The position numbers were made by a program, and so were the translations under genes. Positions 1 to 6,294 of a stretch of DNA of 10,134 nucleotides are shown here, in pieces; position 1 is the stretch's first letter; every line of letters begins with the position of its first letter. The stretch lies in the NCBI GenBank assembly GCA_964433975.1, contig CAYSSS010000055.1:1-10134 (forward strand), written 5' to 3'. The notes under the pieces are model-generated. The model saw nothing but the letters and a program-made list of their open reading frames with translations, was not told where the DNA came from and did not search any database. The stretch comes from 2-01-FULL-45-10 sp964433975. GTDB lineage: Bacteria > Omnitrophota > Gorgyraeia > 2-01-FULL-45-10.

Positions 1-78
1 TGGTAGCCCCATGGGGATTTGAACCCCAGTCTTTAGGCTGAGAACCTAACATCCTGGGCCAGGCTAGACGATGGGGCC
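1..78 (-). tRNA. tRNA-Glu (anticodon CTC)
   Basis: Read on the minus strand, a complete cloverleaf is visible. The 7-bp acceptor stem is GGCCCCA with TGGGGCT (first pair a G-U wobble), followed by discriminator A and an encoded CCA that ends exactly at base 1. The T stem is TGGGG/CCCCA with loop TTCAAAT. The anticodon stem is TTAGG/CCTAA with loop TTCTCAG, which gives anticodon CTC for GAG codons. The D stem is weak (about three pairs). The gene lies 20 bases after tRNA-Leu, probably on the same transcript. Confidence 0.95.
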
Positions 79-98
79 ACACATTTTTACAGCAAATT

Positions 99-183
99 TG
101 GTGCGCGGGATGGGATTTGAACCCACACAGCTTGCGCCATATGCCCCTCAAACATACGCGTCTGCCAGTTCCGCCACCCGCGC
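99..183 (-). tRNA. tRNA-Leu (anticodon GAG)
   Basis: Minus-strand class II tRNA of 85 bases. The acceptor stem is GCGCGGG/CCCGCGC, with discriminator A and encoded CCA. The anticodon stem TATGT/GCATA encloses loop TTGAGGG, giving anticodon GAG (Leu, CUC/CUU codons). A long variable region and a T arm with loop TTCAAAT are present, as expected for leucine tRNAs. A sigma70-type promoter lies about 30 bases upstream. Confidence 0.95.
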
Positions 184-214
184 ACAAAAACTTATCTTAC
201 ACCGAGGGTTTACT

Positions 215-242
215 ATTATAGCCGAATCATTTGTAAAAGCAA
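215..242 (-). promoter_or_regulatory. Sigma70-type promoter for tRNA-Leu/tRNA-Glu
   Basis: On the minus strand, a perfect -10 hexamer TATAAT (bases 220 to 215) is preceded after 16 bases by TTGCTT (242 to 237), a partial -35 match. Transcription would begin near base 208, giving a leader of about 25 bases before the tRNA-Leu 5' end at 183. Position, spacing and the exact -10 make this the best promoter candidate in the window. The call rests on sequence only. Confidence 0.6.
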
Positions 243-272
243 GCTTGAAGCGAAATTTTTAGTCGTACACGT

Positions 273-286
273 GCGGAAAATTCCGC
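273..286. repeat. Small inverted repeat between tRNA genes
   Basis: GCGGA and TCCGC flank a 4-base loop; a 6-bp stem is possible with a 2-base loop. It lies 17 bases past the 3' end of tRNA-Gln. It could be a processing or weak termination structure, but no T-run follows on the minus strand, so it is not called a terminator. A 10-bp direct repeat, GAAGCGAAAT, occurs nearby at 247-256 and 287-296. Confidence 0.4.
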
Positions 287-303
287 GAAGCGAAATCGTA
301 AAG

Positions 304-377
304 TGGTTGCCCAGTTAGGATTCGAACCTAAACAAGCAGATCCAGAGTCTGCTGTGCTACCATTACACCACCGGGCA
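304..377 (-). tRNA. tRNA-Gln (anticodon CTG)
   Basis: Minus-strand cloverleaf of 74 bases. The acceptor stem is TGCCCGG/CTGGGCA with the U1-A72 first pair typical of bacterial tRNA-Gln, then discriminator A and encoded CCA. The anticodon stem GCAGA/TCTGC encloses loop CTCTGGA, giving anticodon CTG (CAG codons). The T arm has loop TTCGAAT. Its 5' end is only 3 bases past the gltX stop codon, so it is very likely cut from the gltX mRNA by RNase P. Confidence 0.95.
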
Positions 378-380
378 ACG

Positions 381-1661
381 TTAACAGAATTTAGAAAGGC
401 GCTTCAATACTTTTTCGCGGCCGAGCAGCTCCATCATATCAAATAACCCGGCGCCTACGGTCTTGCCGCTTATGGCCACGCGAGTCGGATGGATCAATTC
501 CGCCGCCTTCACCTTTAGCTCATCCGCAAGTCTTCTGTAAGACTCCTCTATCGACGTCTTGTCAAACTTATCGCCAGCCTCTATCGCGGACTTGCACCTG
601 TTTATGATATCTTTGGAGTTCGGCTTATTTAAATACTTCTCCACCGCCTTCTCATCGTATTCAGCTTCGTCGGAAAAGAAGGTCTTGTAGACTCCAACAA
701 AATCTTCGAGCGTTCTCGTCCTCTCTTTGTACGCGGCGGCTATCCCCCTCCATAGGTTGCGGTCGAATTTGCCGTCTATGGCATTCTTCTCTTTAAGATA
801 CTCCTCTGATCGCCGGGCCAGCTCATCCGTATCCATGCTCTTGATGTATTGGCCGTTCATCCAGCTTAATTTATCCATGTCGAATATGGCGCCCGTCTTA
901 TTGACATCTTTAACGTCGAATAGTTTTACTATCTCCTCCAGGGGCAGGATCTCCACGTCGTTACCCGGCGCCCAGCCCATCAGAGAAAGATAGTTCACCA
1001 GAGCTTCCGGCAAAAACCCCATATTTTTGTACTCAAATATACTGGTCGCTCCATGGCGCTTGGACATCCTTCCGCCGTCCTTGCTTAAGATCAGCGGTAT
1101 GTGCGCGAATTTCGGCAGCTCGAGGCCAAGCGCCTCGTAGAGCATGACCTGTTTGGGCGTATTGGATATGTGGTCGTCGCCGCGTATTATATGCGTTATC
1201 TTCATCTCGTGGTCATCCACGACGCAGGCGAAGTTATATGTCGGTGTGCCGTCCGACTTTATCAGCACCTGGTCCTTTATGTCGTCCGTGGAGAACTCGA
1301 CGGTCCCGCGTATCATATCTTCGAAGGCCACCTTCTTAGACTTCTCCACTTTAAATATTATTGCCGGGCCCTCAAGATAAGCCAGCCCTTTTTCAACCAG
1401 CGTATCGGCGTACTTTCTATAGATATCAAACCGCTTGGACTGGAATTCAAGCTCCCCGTCCCATGCCATGAAGAGCCATTTCAGCGAGGCGAGTATCTCT
1501 TCCAGGTATTCTGGCTTTGACCGCTCTTTGTCGGTATCTTCTATCCTTATGATAAAAGCGCCCTTGTTGTGCCTGGCGTAAAGCCAATTAAAGAGCGCCG
1601 TCCTGGCGCTCCCTATATGAAGATATCCCGTGGGACTCGGTGCGAAACGAACTCTCACCAT
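381..1661 (-). CDS. gltX: Glutamate--tRNA ligase (GluRS), short form without the zinc-binding insertion
   Basis: Class I aminoacyl-tRNA synthetase that charges tRNA-Glu with glutamate in the cytoplasm. Visible signatures are FAPSPTGYLHIGSART (the HIGH motif as HIGS, about residues 15-18), RIEDTD (about 39-44) and the KMSKS-class loop as RMSKR (198-202). The C-terminal anticodon-binding part ends with an ordinary LFDMMELLGRE block. At 426 residues it is shorter than the usual 460-490. The missing part is the segment that normally follows 'KGLAY' and carries the CxC...YxC zinc-binding subdomain: here LAYLEG (93-98) runs straight into AIIFKV (100-105). The ATG at 1661 sits directly before the conserved VRVRFAPSPTG, with only a weak upstream Shine-Dalgarno sequence. 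The tRNA-Gln 3 bases downstream hints, but does not show, that the enzyme may be non-discriminating (Glu-tRNA-Gln followed by GatCAB). Confidence 0.95.
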   Translation of the reverse strand: MVRVRFAPSPTGYLHIGSARTALFNWLYARHNKGAFIIRIEDTDKERSKPEYLEEILASLKWLFMAWDGELEFQSKRFDIYRKYADTLVEKGLAYLEGPAIIFKVEKSKKVAFEDMIRGTVEFSTDDIKDQVLIKSDGTPTYNFACVVDDHEMKITHIIRGDDHISNTPKQVMLYEALGLELPKFAHIPLILSKDGGRMSKRHGATSIFEYKNMGFLPEALVNYLSLMGWAPGNDVEILPLEEIVKLFDVKDVNKTGAIFDMDKLSWMNGQYIKSMDTDELARRSEEYLKEKNAIDGKFDRNLWRGIAAAYKERTRTLEDFVGVYKTFFSDEAEYDEKAVEKYLNKPNSKDIINRCKSAIEAGDKFDKTSIEESYRRLADELKVKAAELIHPTRVAISGKTVGAGLFDMMELLGREKVLKRLSKFC

Positions 1662-1683
1662 TTTTACTCATAATAGCCACTTT

Positions 1684-1711
1684 TAGCTTTAAGTTATAAG
1701 CTTTAAGTTTT
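1684..1711. repeat. Period-7 array (AAGYTTT-like), four units
   Basis: Consecutive heptamers on the plus strand read TAGCTTT, AAGTTAT, AAGCTTT, AAGTTTT. They lie in the gap between vorC and gltX. Plus-strand TTA triplets at 1689, 1703 and 1710 become minus-strand TAA codons in a 7-base register, with one degenerate position. The array is related in sequence to the one at 1743-1770. Confidence 0.6.
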
Positions 1712-1742
1712 AGGAAACATTTTTAGGAATTTTCACAATCTT

Positions 1743-1770
1743 AAAGCTTACGGCTTATGGCTTACAGCTG
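1743..1770. repeat. Period-7 array containing the vorC stop codon, four units
   Basis: Plus-strand heptamers are AAAGCTT, ACGGCTT, ATGGCTT, ACAGCTG. TTA occurs at 1741, 1748, 1755 and 1762, exactly 7 apart, giving four minus-strand TAA codons that cover all three reading frames. The vorC stop is the one at 1757-1755, and its last residues (Cys-Lys-Pro) are encoded inside the array. Confidence 0.7.
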
Positions 1771-2300
1771 CTATATCCTTTCTCGATCGCCTTCTTGTTA
1801 AGTATGAATACATCCTCTTTGCCTCCGAGCATCTCGCGCAGCGCGGCGGTCATCACTCTCACCGGGAATAATTTAGACCTCTTCAAAATGACCCCCATCG
1901 CCACCATATTGGCCGAACGCACGCTGCCAAGCTTTGAGGCTATATCAGTCATCGGTATAGAGACTACCGAAATGTCTTTGCGTTTCGGTTTTGAATTTAT
2001 GAGAGACTTGTTCAGTATCAAGAGACCTTTAGGTTTCAGCTTGTTCTCGTATTTCACAAGCGAAGGCTCGTTCATCGCTACGAGTATATCCGGCGCGGTG
2101 ATTATCGGATTGGCTATCTCTCTATCCGATATCTTGGTCATCGAATAGGCCGTCCCGCCGCGCACTTCCGCCCCGTAGGAGGGCATCCAGGTCACGTTCT
2201 TGCGGGATACGAGTCCTGCCTGGGCCAGGAGTTTGCCCATCAGCATTATTCCCTGTCCGCCGAAACCCGCCAGCAATATTTCAGTCTTATTGGTCTTCAT
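1755..2300 (-). CDS. vorC: 2-oxoacid:ferredoxin oxidoreductase, gamma subunit (Vor/Kor-type)
   Basis: Gamma-type subunit (pyruvate/ketoisovalerate oxidoreductase catalytic domain) of a multi-subunit, TPP-dependent 2-oxoacid:ferredoxin oxidoreductase. Family hallmarks are the near N-terminal LLAGFGGQGI motif (about residues 9-18) and PSYGAEVRGGTA (40-51). The length of 181 residues is normal for a stand-alone gamma subunit. I chose the ATG at 2300, which places MKTNKTEILLAGFGGQG at the N-terminus. The longer reading upstream (to 2402) lies wholly inside vorA and adds no family sequence. The start is 2 bases after the vorA stop (TAA-CT-ATG), with no clear Shine-Dalgarno sequence, so translation probably depends on coupling. 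The gene ends inside a heptamer repeat. Substrate identity cannot be read from this subunit. Confidence 0.9.
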   Translation of the reverse strand: MKTNKTEILLAGFGGQGIMLMGKLLAQAGLVSRKNVTWMPSYGAEVRGGTAYSMTKISDREIANPIITAPDILVAMNEPSLVKYENKLKPKGLLILNKSLINSKPKRKDISVVSIPMTDIASKLGSVRSANMVAMGVILKRSKLFPVRVMTAALREMLGGKEDVFILNKKAIEKGYSSCKP

Positions 2301-2302
2301 AG

Positions 2303-3091
2303 TTAATATGATTTGACTACACCTATGGGGTAGAAGAGCGACACGTCGCTCTTTATCCGTTCGGCCGCCTGCACAGGCGCCATGCCCCAGTATGTGGGGC
2401 ACATCGACAGGACCTCAACCATAGAAAAGCCTTTATTCTCTATCTGCGTCTTAAAGGCTTTGTGTATGGCGCGTTTGGCGCGGAATACTTCCTGGGCCGA
2501 GTGCACCGAAACGCGCTCCAGGTACCTGGTGCCGGGCAATACGGCCAGCATCTCCATTATCTTCAGGGGATAACCGTCATTCTTCAGGCTCCTGCCGGCG
2601 ATGGTGGTAGAGGTCTTCTGTCCCGCCAGCGTCGTGGGGGCCATCTGACCGCCCGTCATGCCGTAAACCCCGTTATTTACAAATATGACCGTTATATTCT
2701 CTCCGCGGTTCGCCGCATGTATGATCTCAGCCGTTCCTATAGCGGCGAGGTCCCCGTCGCCCTGGTATGTGAATACTATATTATCGGGCCTCACCCTTTT
2801 TATGGCCGTGGCCACCGCCGGTGTTCTCCCGTGCGCGGCCTCGCTCACGTCGAAGTCCCAGTATTCATAGGCTATCACGGCGCACCCTACGGGCGCTATT
2901 CCTATAACACGCTCGCGGATCTTGAATTCATCTATGACCTCGCAGACAAGACGATGGATGATGCTGTGCCCGCACCCGGCGCAATAGTGCATGTCTATGT
3001 CGCGCATGCTCTCCGGCCTTGAGAGTACAAGTTTCTCCTCCACCTTCTTCTGCGCCGGTCTCTTTATTTTTTTTCTATTTTTTTTCTTCAT
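2303..3091 (-). CDS. vorA: 2-oxoacid:ferredoxin oxidoreductase, beta (TPP-binding) subunit, Vor-type
   Basis: TPP-binding subunit that decarboxylates the 2-oxoacid and passes electrons to ferredoxin. Seen: HYCAGCGHS (Cys37, Cys40), APVGC (Cys70) and MCPTYWG (Cys231), which match the usual four ligands of the subunit's [4Fe-4S] cluster; and the TPP/Mg motif GDGD (111-114) with NNGVYGMTGGQ (139-149). At 262 residues it carries a lysine-rich N-terminal tail of about 20 residues beyond the typical family start. Two runs of eight A lie within codons 2-10. Its ATG overlaps the vorB stop (ATGA). Later in-frame Met29 and Met34 are alternative starts, but the overlap favours the first. The Vor assignment (branched-chain 2-oxoacids) rests on overall resemblance; naming of the alpha and beta genes varies between organisms. 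Confidence 0.9.
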   Translation of the reverse strand: MKKKNRKKIKRPAQKKVEEKLVLSRPESMRDIDMHYCAGCGHSIIHRLVCEVIDEFKIRERVIGIAPVGCAVIAYEYWDFDVSEAAHGRTPAVATAIKRVRPDNIVFTYQGDGDLAAIGTAEIIHAANRGENITVIFVNNGVYGMTGGQMAPTTLAGQKTSTTIAGRSLKNDGYPLKIMEMLAVLPGTRYLERVSVHSAQEVFRAKRAIHKAFKTQIENKGFSMVEVLSMCPTYWGMAPVQAAERIKSDVSLFYPIGVVKSY

Positions 3092-4143
3092 GCAAGCGCC
3101 TCTATCCGGGCCAGTACCTCTTCCTCCGTCGGTATCCCGCCGCCCATCCTGCCGTAAAAATCAACCTCGCTCTTGCCGTTGACGGCGAGCATCACGTCCT
3201 CCACCATCTGGCCGGAGCTCATCTCTATAACCAGGAACTTCTTGCGCCCTGCGAGCGACGCGTCTTTAATGATCTTTGACGGGAATGGCCATAGGCTTAT
3301 CGGCCTTATAAGTCCGGCCTTGATGCCTTTTGCGCGTGCGCGCTCCACTGCGGCCTTGGCCGTCCTGGCAACCGATCCGTAAGCGACAACGACTATTTCA
3401 CTGTCTTTGGGATTAATGATTTGGGCGCGGATTTCCGAATTCGCGATCGTTTGGTACTTCTGCTGAAGTCTCTTATTATGTTCCTCTAAGGCGCCTTCGC
3501 CCAGAAAGAAAGATCTCACTATATTGGGTTTTCTGCCCTTGCAACCTGTGAGCGCCCATGGCTTTTCCGTTACATGAGGCTTGTAGTTCTCTTTGATTAT
3601 GGTCACCGGCTCCATCATCTGTCCCAGCAAACCGTCTCCCAGGATAAGCACGGGATTCCTGTATTTGTCGGCCATGTCGAACGCCAGGAATGTATAGTCC
3701 AAGAGCTCCTGCGCCGAAGATGGAGCAAATACTATGACCTTGTAATCGCCGTGGCCGCCGCCCTTTACGGACTGGAAGTAGTCGCTCTGCCCGGGGGCGA
3801 TGTTCCCTAAGCCGGGGCCGCCTCTTTGCATATTAACTATCACGCACGGTAGCTGGGCTCCCGCTATATAGGATATCCCCTCCTGCTTGAGGCTCACTCC
3901 GGGGCTCGATGACGATGTCATCGCCCGCTCGCCGGCCGCCGCCGCGCCGAATACCATGCTTATGGCGGCAAGTTCCGACTCGGCCTGGATGAAGACTCCG
4001 TTTATCTCGCTCATCCTCTTGGCCATGTACGCTATGAGCTCATTCTGGGGAGTTATGGGATAGCCCGCGTAAAATTTACAGCCGGCCAGTATTGCGCCTT
4101 CTCCGCATGCTTCGTTACCGCACATCAATATCTTTCGTGACAT
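3088..4143 (-). CDS. vorB: 2-oxoacid:ferredoxin oxidoreductase, alpha subunit, VorB-like
   Basis: Alpha subunit (pyrimidine-binding domain I plus domain II) of the complex that oxidises a 2-oxoacid to acyl-CoA and CO2 while reducing ferredoxin. Visible are GYPITPQNE (27-35), TSSSSPGVSLKQEG (about 76-89), RGGPGLGN with GGGHGDY (about 107-134), and a domain II stretch with VVAYGSVARTAK (about 262-273). The C-terminus has GRMGGGIPTEEEV. The YPITPQNE and GGGHGDY wording is what I recall from 3-methyl-2-oxobutanoate dehydrogenase VorB rather than KorA, so branched-chain 2-oxoacids are the favoured substrate by inference. The ATG at 4143 (MSRKILMCGNEA, 351 residues) is chosen over an in-frame start at 4209, which would lie inside vorD. 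It follows the vorD stop by 2 bases (TAG-CT-ATG). Confidence 0.92.
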   Translation of the reverse strand: MSRKILMCGNEACGEGAILAGCKFYAGYPITPQNELIAYMAKRMSEINGVFIQAESELAAISMVFGAAAAGERAMTSSSSPGVSLKQEGISYIAGAQLPCVIVNMQRGGPGLGNIAPGQSDYFQSVKGGGHGDYKVIVFAPSSAQELLDYTFLAFDMADKYRNPVLILGDGLLGQMMEPVTIIKENYKPHVTEKPWALTGCKGRKPNIVRSFFLGEGALEEHNKRLQQKYQTIANSEIRAQIINPKDSEIVVVAYGSVARTAKAAVERARAKGIKAGLIRPISLWPFPSKIIKDASLAGRKKFLVIEMSSGQMVEDVMLAVNGKSEVDFYGRMGGGIPTEEEVLARIEALA

Positions 4144-4145
4144 AG

Positions 4146-4385
4146 CTATTTGTATACCTCTATTATGAATTCCGGGCATATGATGGCGCACATCGCGCAG
4201 CCCGTGCACTTGCCTGCCAGCCCGGATTTCGATTTCAGGCGGGCAGGCTTGCCTCCGGAAAATACGGCGGCCTTCACCCCTTTTGCGTTCAGCTTGTCCT
4301 CTATCTTTATCAGAGAGTTGGGGCAGTTAACTATGCAGAGGTAGCACCCTTTGCATCTGTCTCTGTTTATCTTTATCTTGGGCAT
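4146..4385 (-). CDS. vorD: 2-oxoacid:ferredoxin oxidoreductase, delta subunit (2x[4Fe-4S] ferredoxin)
   Basis: A 79-residue ferredoxin-like subunit with two complete CxxCxxCxxxCP motifs (Cys11, 14, 17, 21 and Cys60, 63, 66, 70). These predict two [4Fe-4S] clusters that carry electrons from the TPP site to external ferredoxin. The basic linker between them (about residues 30-58, many Lys and Arg) is longer than in minimal ferredoxins and is usual for delta subunits. The gene is first of the vorDBAC set: it starts 4 bases after the dxs stop and ends 2 bases before vorB. A purine-rich AGAGAGG lies about 15 bases upstream inside dxs, so translation coupling is likely. Confidence 0.93.
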   Translation of the reverse strand: MPKIKINRDRCKGCYLCIVNCPNSLIKIEDKLNAKGVKAAVFSGGKPARLKSKSGLAGKCTGCAMCAIICPEFIIEVYK

Positions 4386-4389
4386 ATTA

Positions 4390-6294
4390 TCAGACCATTA
4401 CCTCTCTCATAATTACATCGCAAATCGCGTCGGGTGTCAAGTTATACTTCTTAAAGAGCTCATCGCGCTTGCCGTGTTCTATAAATCTGTCCGGCAGACC
4501 GAACCTCTTCACTCTGATGCCTTTGATATTCTCTTTCTCGATGAACTCCAGCACCGCGCTGCCGAACCCGCCCTCGAGTACGCCCTCTTCCATCGTGATT
4601 ATACGCTTGTGGGCAGCGCAAGTCTTCTCCAGCATCTCGCCGTCTATAGGATGTATGAACCTCGCGTTGATAACGGCGGCATCTATTCTTTTCTTAAGGA
4701 GTATTGCCGAGACCTCCACCGCGGTTGATACCATGCTGCCGATGGCGATAATGGCGATATCTCTGCCGGCCCTGATCACTTCGGCTTTTCCGGTATTAAT
4801 GGGCTCGGTCTGAGTCCCGTGTTTCGTGAATATCAGCGAAGCGTCGGGCGTAAGGGCGGGTAATGCGCCCCTGGGGTAACGCATCGCAACAGGTTTATTT
4901 TGCCGCACGGCATATTCAAGCATCGCCTTCAGCTCGTCGGTATCCTTGGGCGCCATGACCGTAAGGTTTGGTATGTGCCTCATGTAAGCTATGTCGAATA
5001 CCCCGTGGTGCGTGGGCCCGTCCTCTCCCACCAGTCCCGCCCGGTCCAGGCAGAATACCACGGGAAGGTCCTGCAGACATACGTCGTGTATTATCTGGTC
5101 ATATGCGCGCTGTAAAAATGTCGAGTATATGGCGACGACGGGCCTGTACCCGCCTCTCGCCAGGCCGGCGCTTAAGCCGACCGCGTGCTCCTCGGATATT
5201 CCGACATCGTAAAAACGCCCCGGAAACTCTTTGGCGAATTTATCGAATCCGGTGCCGTCTATCATGGCGGCCGTTACACCTACGATCTTTTCGTTCTCTC
5301 TGCCGAGCTCGACTATCTTATCGCTAAAGGCTTCCGTGTAAGTCTCCTTGGCCGCTCTCTTTAGAGGGACTCCCGTATCCAGATCGAAGGGCCCCGTGGA
5401 ATGAAACGCGCTCGGGTTCTCTTCGCTATACTTGTAACCCTTGCCTTTCTTCGTTACGACGTGTATCAGGAGCGGCTCGTCCAGACTGATAAGATTTTTG
5501 AAGACCGTTATCATCTGCGCGGTATTATGGCCGTCTATCGGACCGAAATACCTGAAGCCCATCTCCTCGAAGAGCATGCCCGGGATGAGCAGGTTCTTTA
5601 AGCCCTCTTCAAGTTTGCGCGCGGCGCGGTAGGCCCGGAAACCGAAACGTGGTATCCTCTTCAAGACCCTCTCCACGTCGTTGCGTATCTTGTTGTAAGC
5701 GGGATTCGTTATTATCCTGTTCAGGTACCTGCTAAGCGCCCCGACACTTTTTGTTATCGATAACTCGTTATCGTTAAGCACCACTATTATCCTCTTCTTT
5801 GATTGGCCCGCATGGTTCAGCGCCTCGAAAGCCATGCCCCCGGCGAGAGCCGCGTCGCCGATGACGGATATGACCTTGCGCCCGTCCTTATTTAGGTCAC
5901 TCGACATCACAAGGCCGAGCCCCGTAGAGATTGATGTGGAGCTATGGCCGCAGGTGAATATATCGTATTCCGGGCTTTCGTCTTTATTCGGAAATCCGCT
6001 CAAGCCCCCGAGCTGTCTCAGTGTAGAAAAATATTTCGCTCTGCCTGTGAGGATCTTATGCGCGTAGGCCTGGTGCCCGACGTCCCATAGAACGCGGTCG
6101 CGCGGCGTGTCGAAAGAGTAGTGTATCGCTATAGCAAGCTCCACCGCGCCAAGGCTCGATGAAAGATGCCCTCCGGTCTTCGATACGGTCGAGAGCATAT
6201 CGTGCCGTATCTCTTTGGCAAGGACCGGCAGGTCGACAAGTTTCAACTTGCGCAGGTCCGCGGGTGAATTTATCGTATCGATGATCCGGGTCAC
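4390..6294 (-). CDS. dxs: 1-deoxy-D-xylulose-5-phosphate synthase (DXS)
   Basis: TPP-dependent first enzyme of the MEP isoprenoid pathway: pyruvate plus glyceraldehyde 3-phosphate gives DXP and CO2. DXP also feeds thiamine and pyridoxal synthesis. At 634 residues it is full length. Motifs seen: KTGGHLSSSLGAVEL (39-53), DVGHQAY (71-77), the TPP/Mg site GDAALAGG (146-153) with LNDNE (173-177), the catalytic Glu in SEEHAVG (Glu368), and YSTFLQRAYDQ with DRAGLVGEDGPTHHG in the transketolase Pyr domain. GDA in place of GDG is a variant I recall from other DXS proteins. The start is GTG at 6294, overlapping the ispA stop (ATGTGA). It gives the expected N-terminus with INSPADLRKL, and no in-frame ATG lies nearby. 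ispA upstream is a natural partner. vorD follows after 4 bases. Confidence 0.97.
   Translation of the reverse strand: MTRIIDTINSPADLRKLKLVDLPVLAKEIRHDMLSTVSKTGGHLSSSLGAVELAIAIHYSFDTPRDRVLWDVGHQAYAHKILTGRAKYFSTLRQLGGLSGFPNKDESPEYDIFTCGHSSTSISTGLGLVMSSDLNKDGRKVISVIGDAALAGGMAFEALNHAGQSKKRIIVVLNDNELSITKSVGALSRYLNRIITNPAYNKIRNDVERVLKRIPRFGFRAYRAARKLEEGLKNLLIPGMLFEEMGFRYFGPIDGHNTAQMITVFKNLISLDEPLLIHVVTKKGKGYKYSEENPSAFHSTGPFDLDTGVPLKRAAKETYTEAFSDKIVELGRENEKIVGVTAAMIDGTGFDKFAKEFPGRFYDVGISEEHAVGLSAGLARGGYRPVVAIYSTFLQRAYDQIIHDVCLQDLPVVFCLDRAGLVGEDGPTHHGVFDIAYMRHIPNLTVMAPKDTDELKAMLEYAVRQNKPVAMRYPRGALPALTPDASLIFTKHGTQTEPINTGKAEVIRAGRDIAIIAIGSMVSTAVEVSAILLKKRIDAAVINARFIHPIDGEMLEKTCAAHKRIITMEEGVLEGGFGSAVLEFIEKENIKGIRVKRFGLPDRFIEHGKRDELFKKYNLTPDAICDVIMREVMV

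Noticed and set aside
273..286. Rho-independent terminator after tRNA-Gln
   Set aside because: The stem is only 5-6 bp and is not followed by a T-run on the minus strand.
1662..1754. Possible promoter for gltX in the AT-rich gap
   Set aside because: TATAAC and TATTAT occur on the minus strand, but neither has a credible -35 at 16-18 bases, and the AT content is explained by the heptamer repeats.
2301..2402. Longer vorC start inside vorA
   Set aside because: The upstream 34 residues lie in the 3' end of vorA and show no family sequence. The ATG at 2300 precedes the nucleotide-binding-like motif at the right distance.
4144..4209. Longer vorB start inside vorD
   Set aside because: The added 22 residues overlap the conserved second ferredoxin motif of vorD and are not VorB-like. 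The ATG at 4143 begins MSRKILMCGNEA as expected.
5845..5860. GDA instead of GDG in the DXS TPP motif as a sign of inactivity
   Set aside because: Other functional-looking DXS proteins have GDA. The catalytic Glu, the conserved His residues and LNDNE are present, so there is no reason to suspect loss of function.
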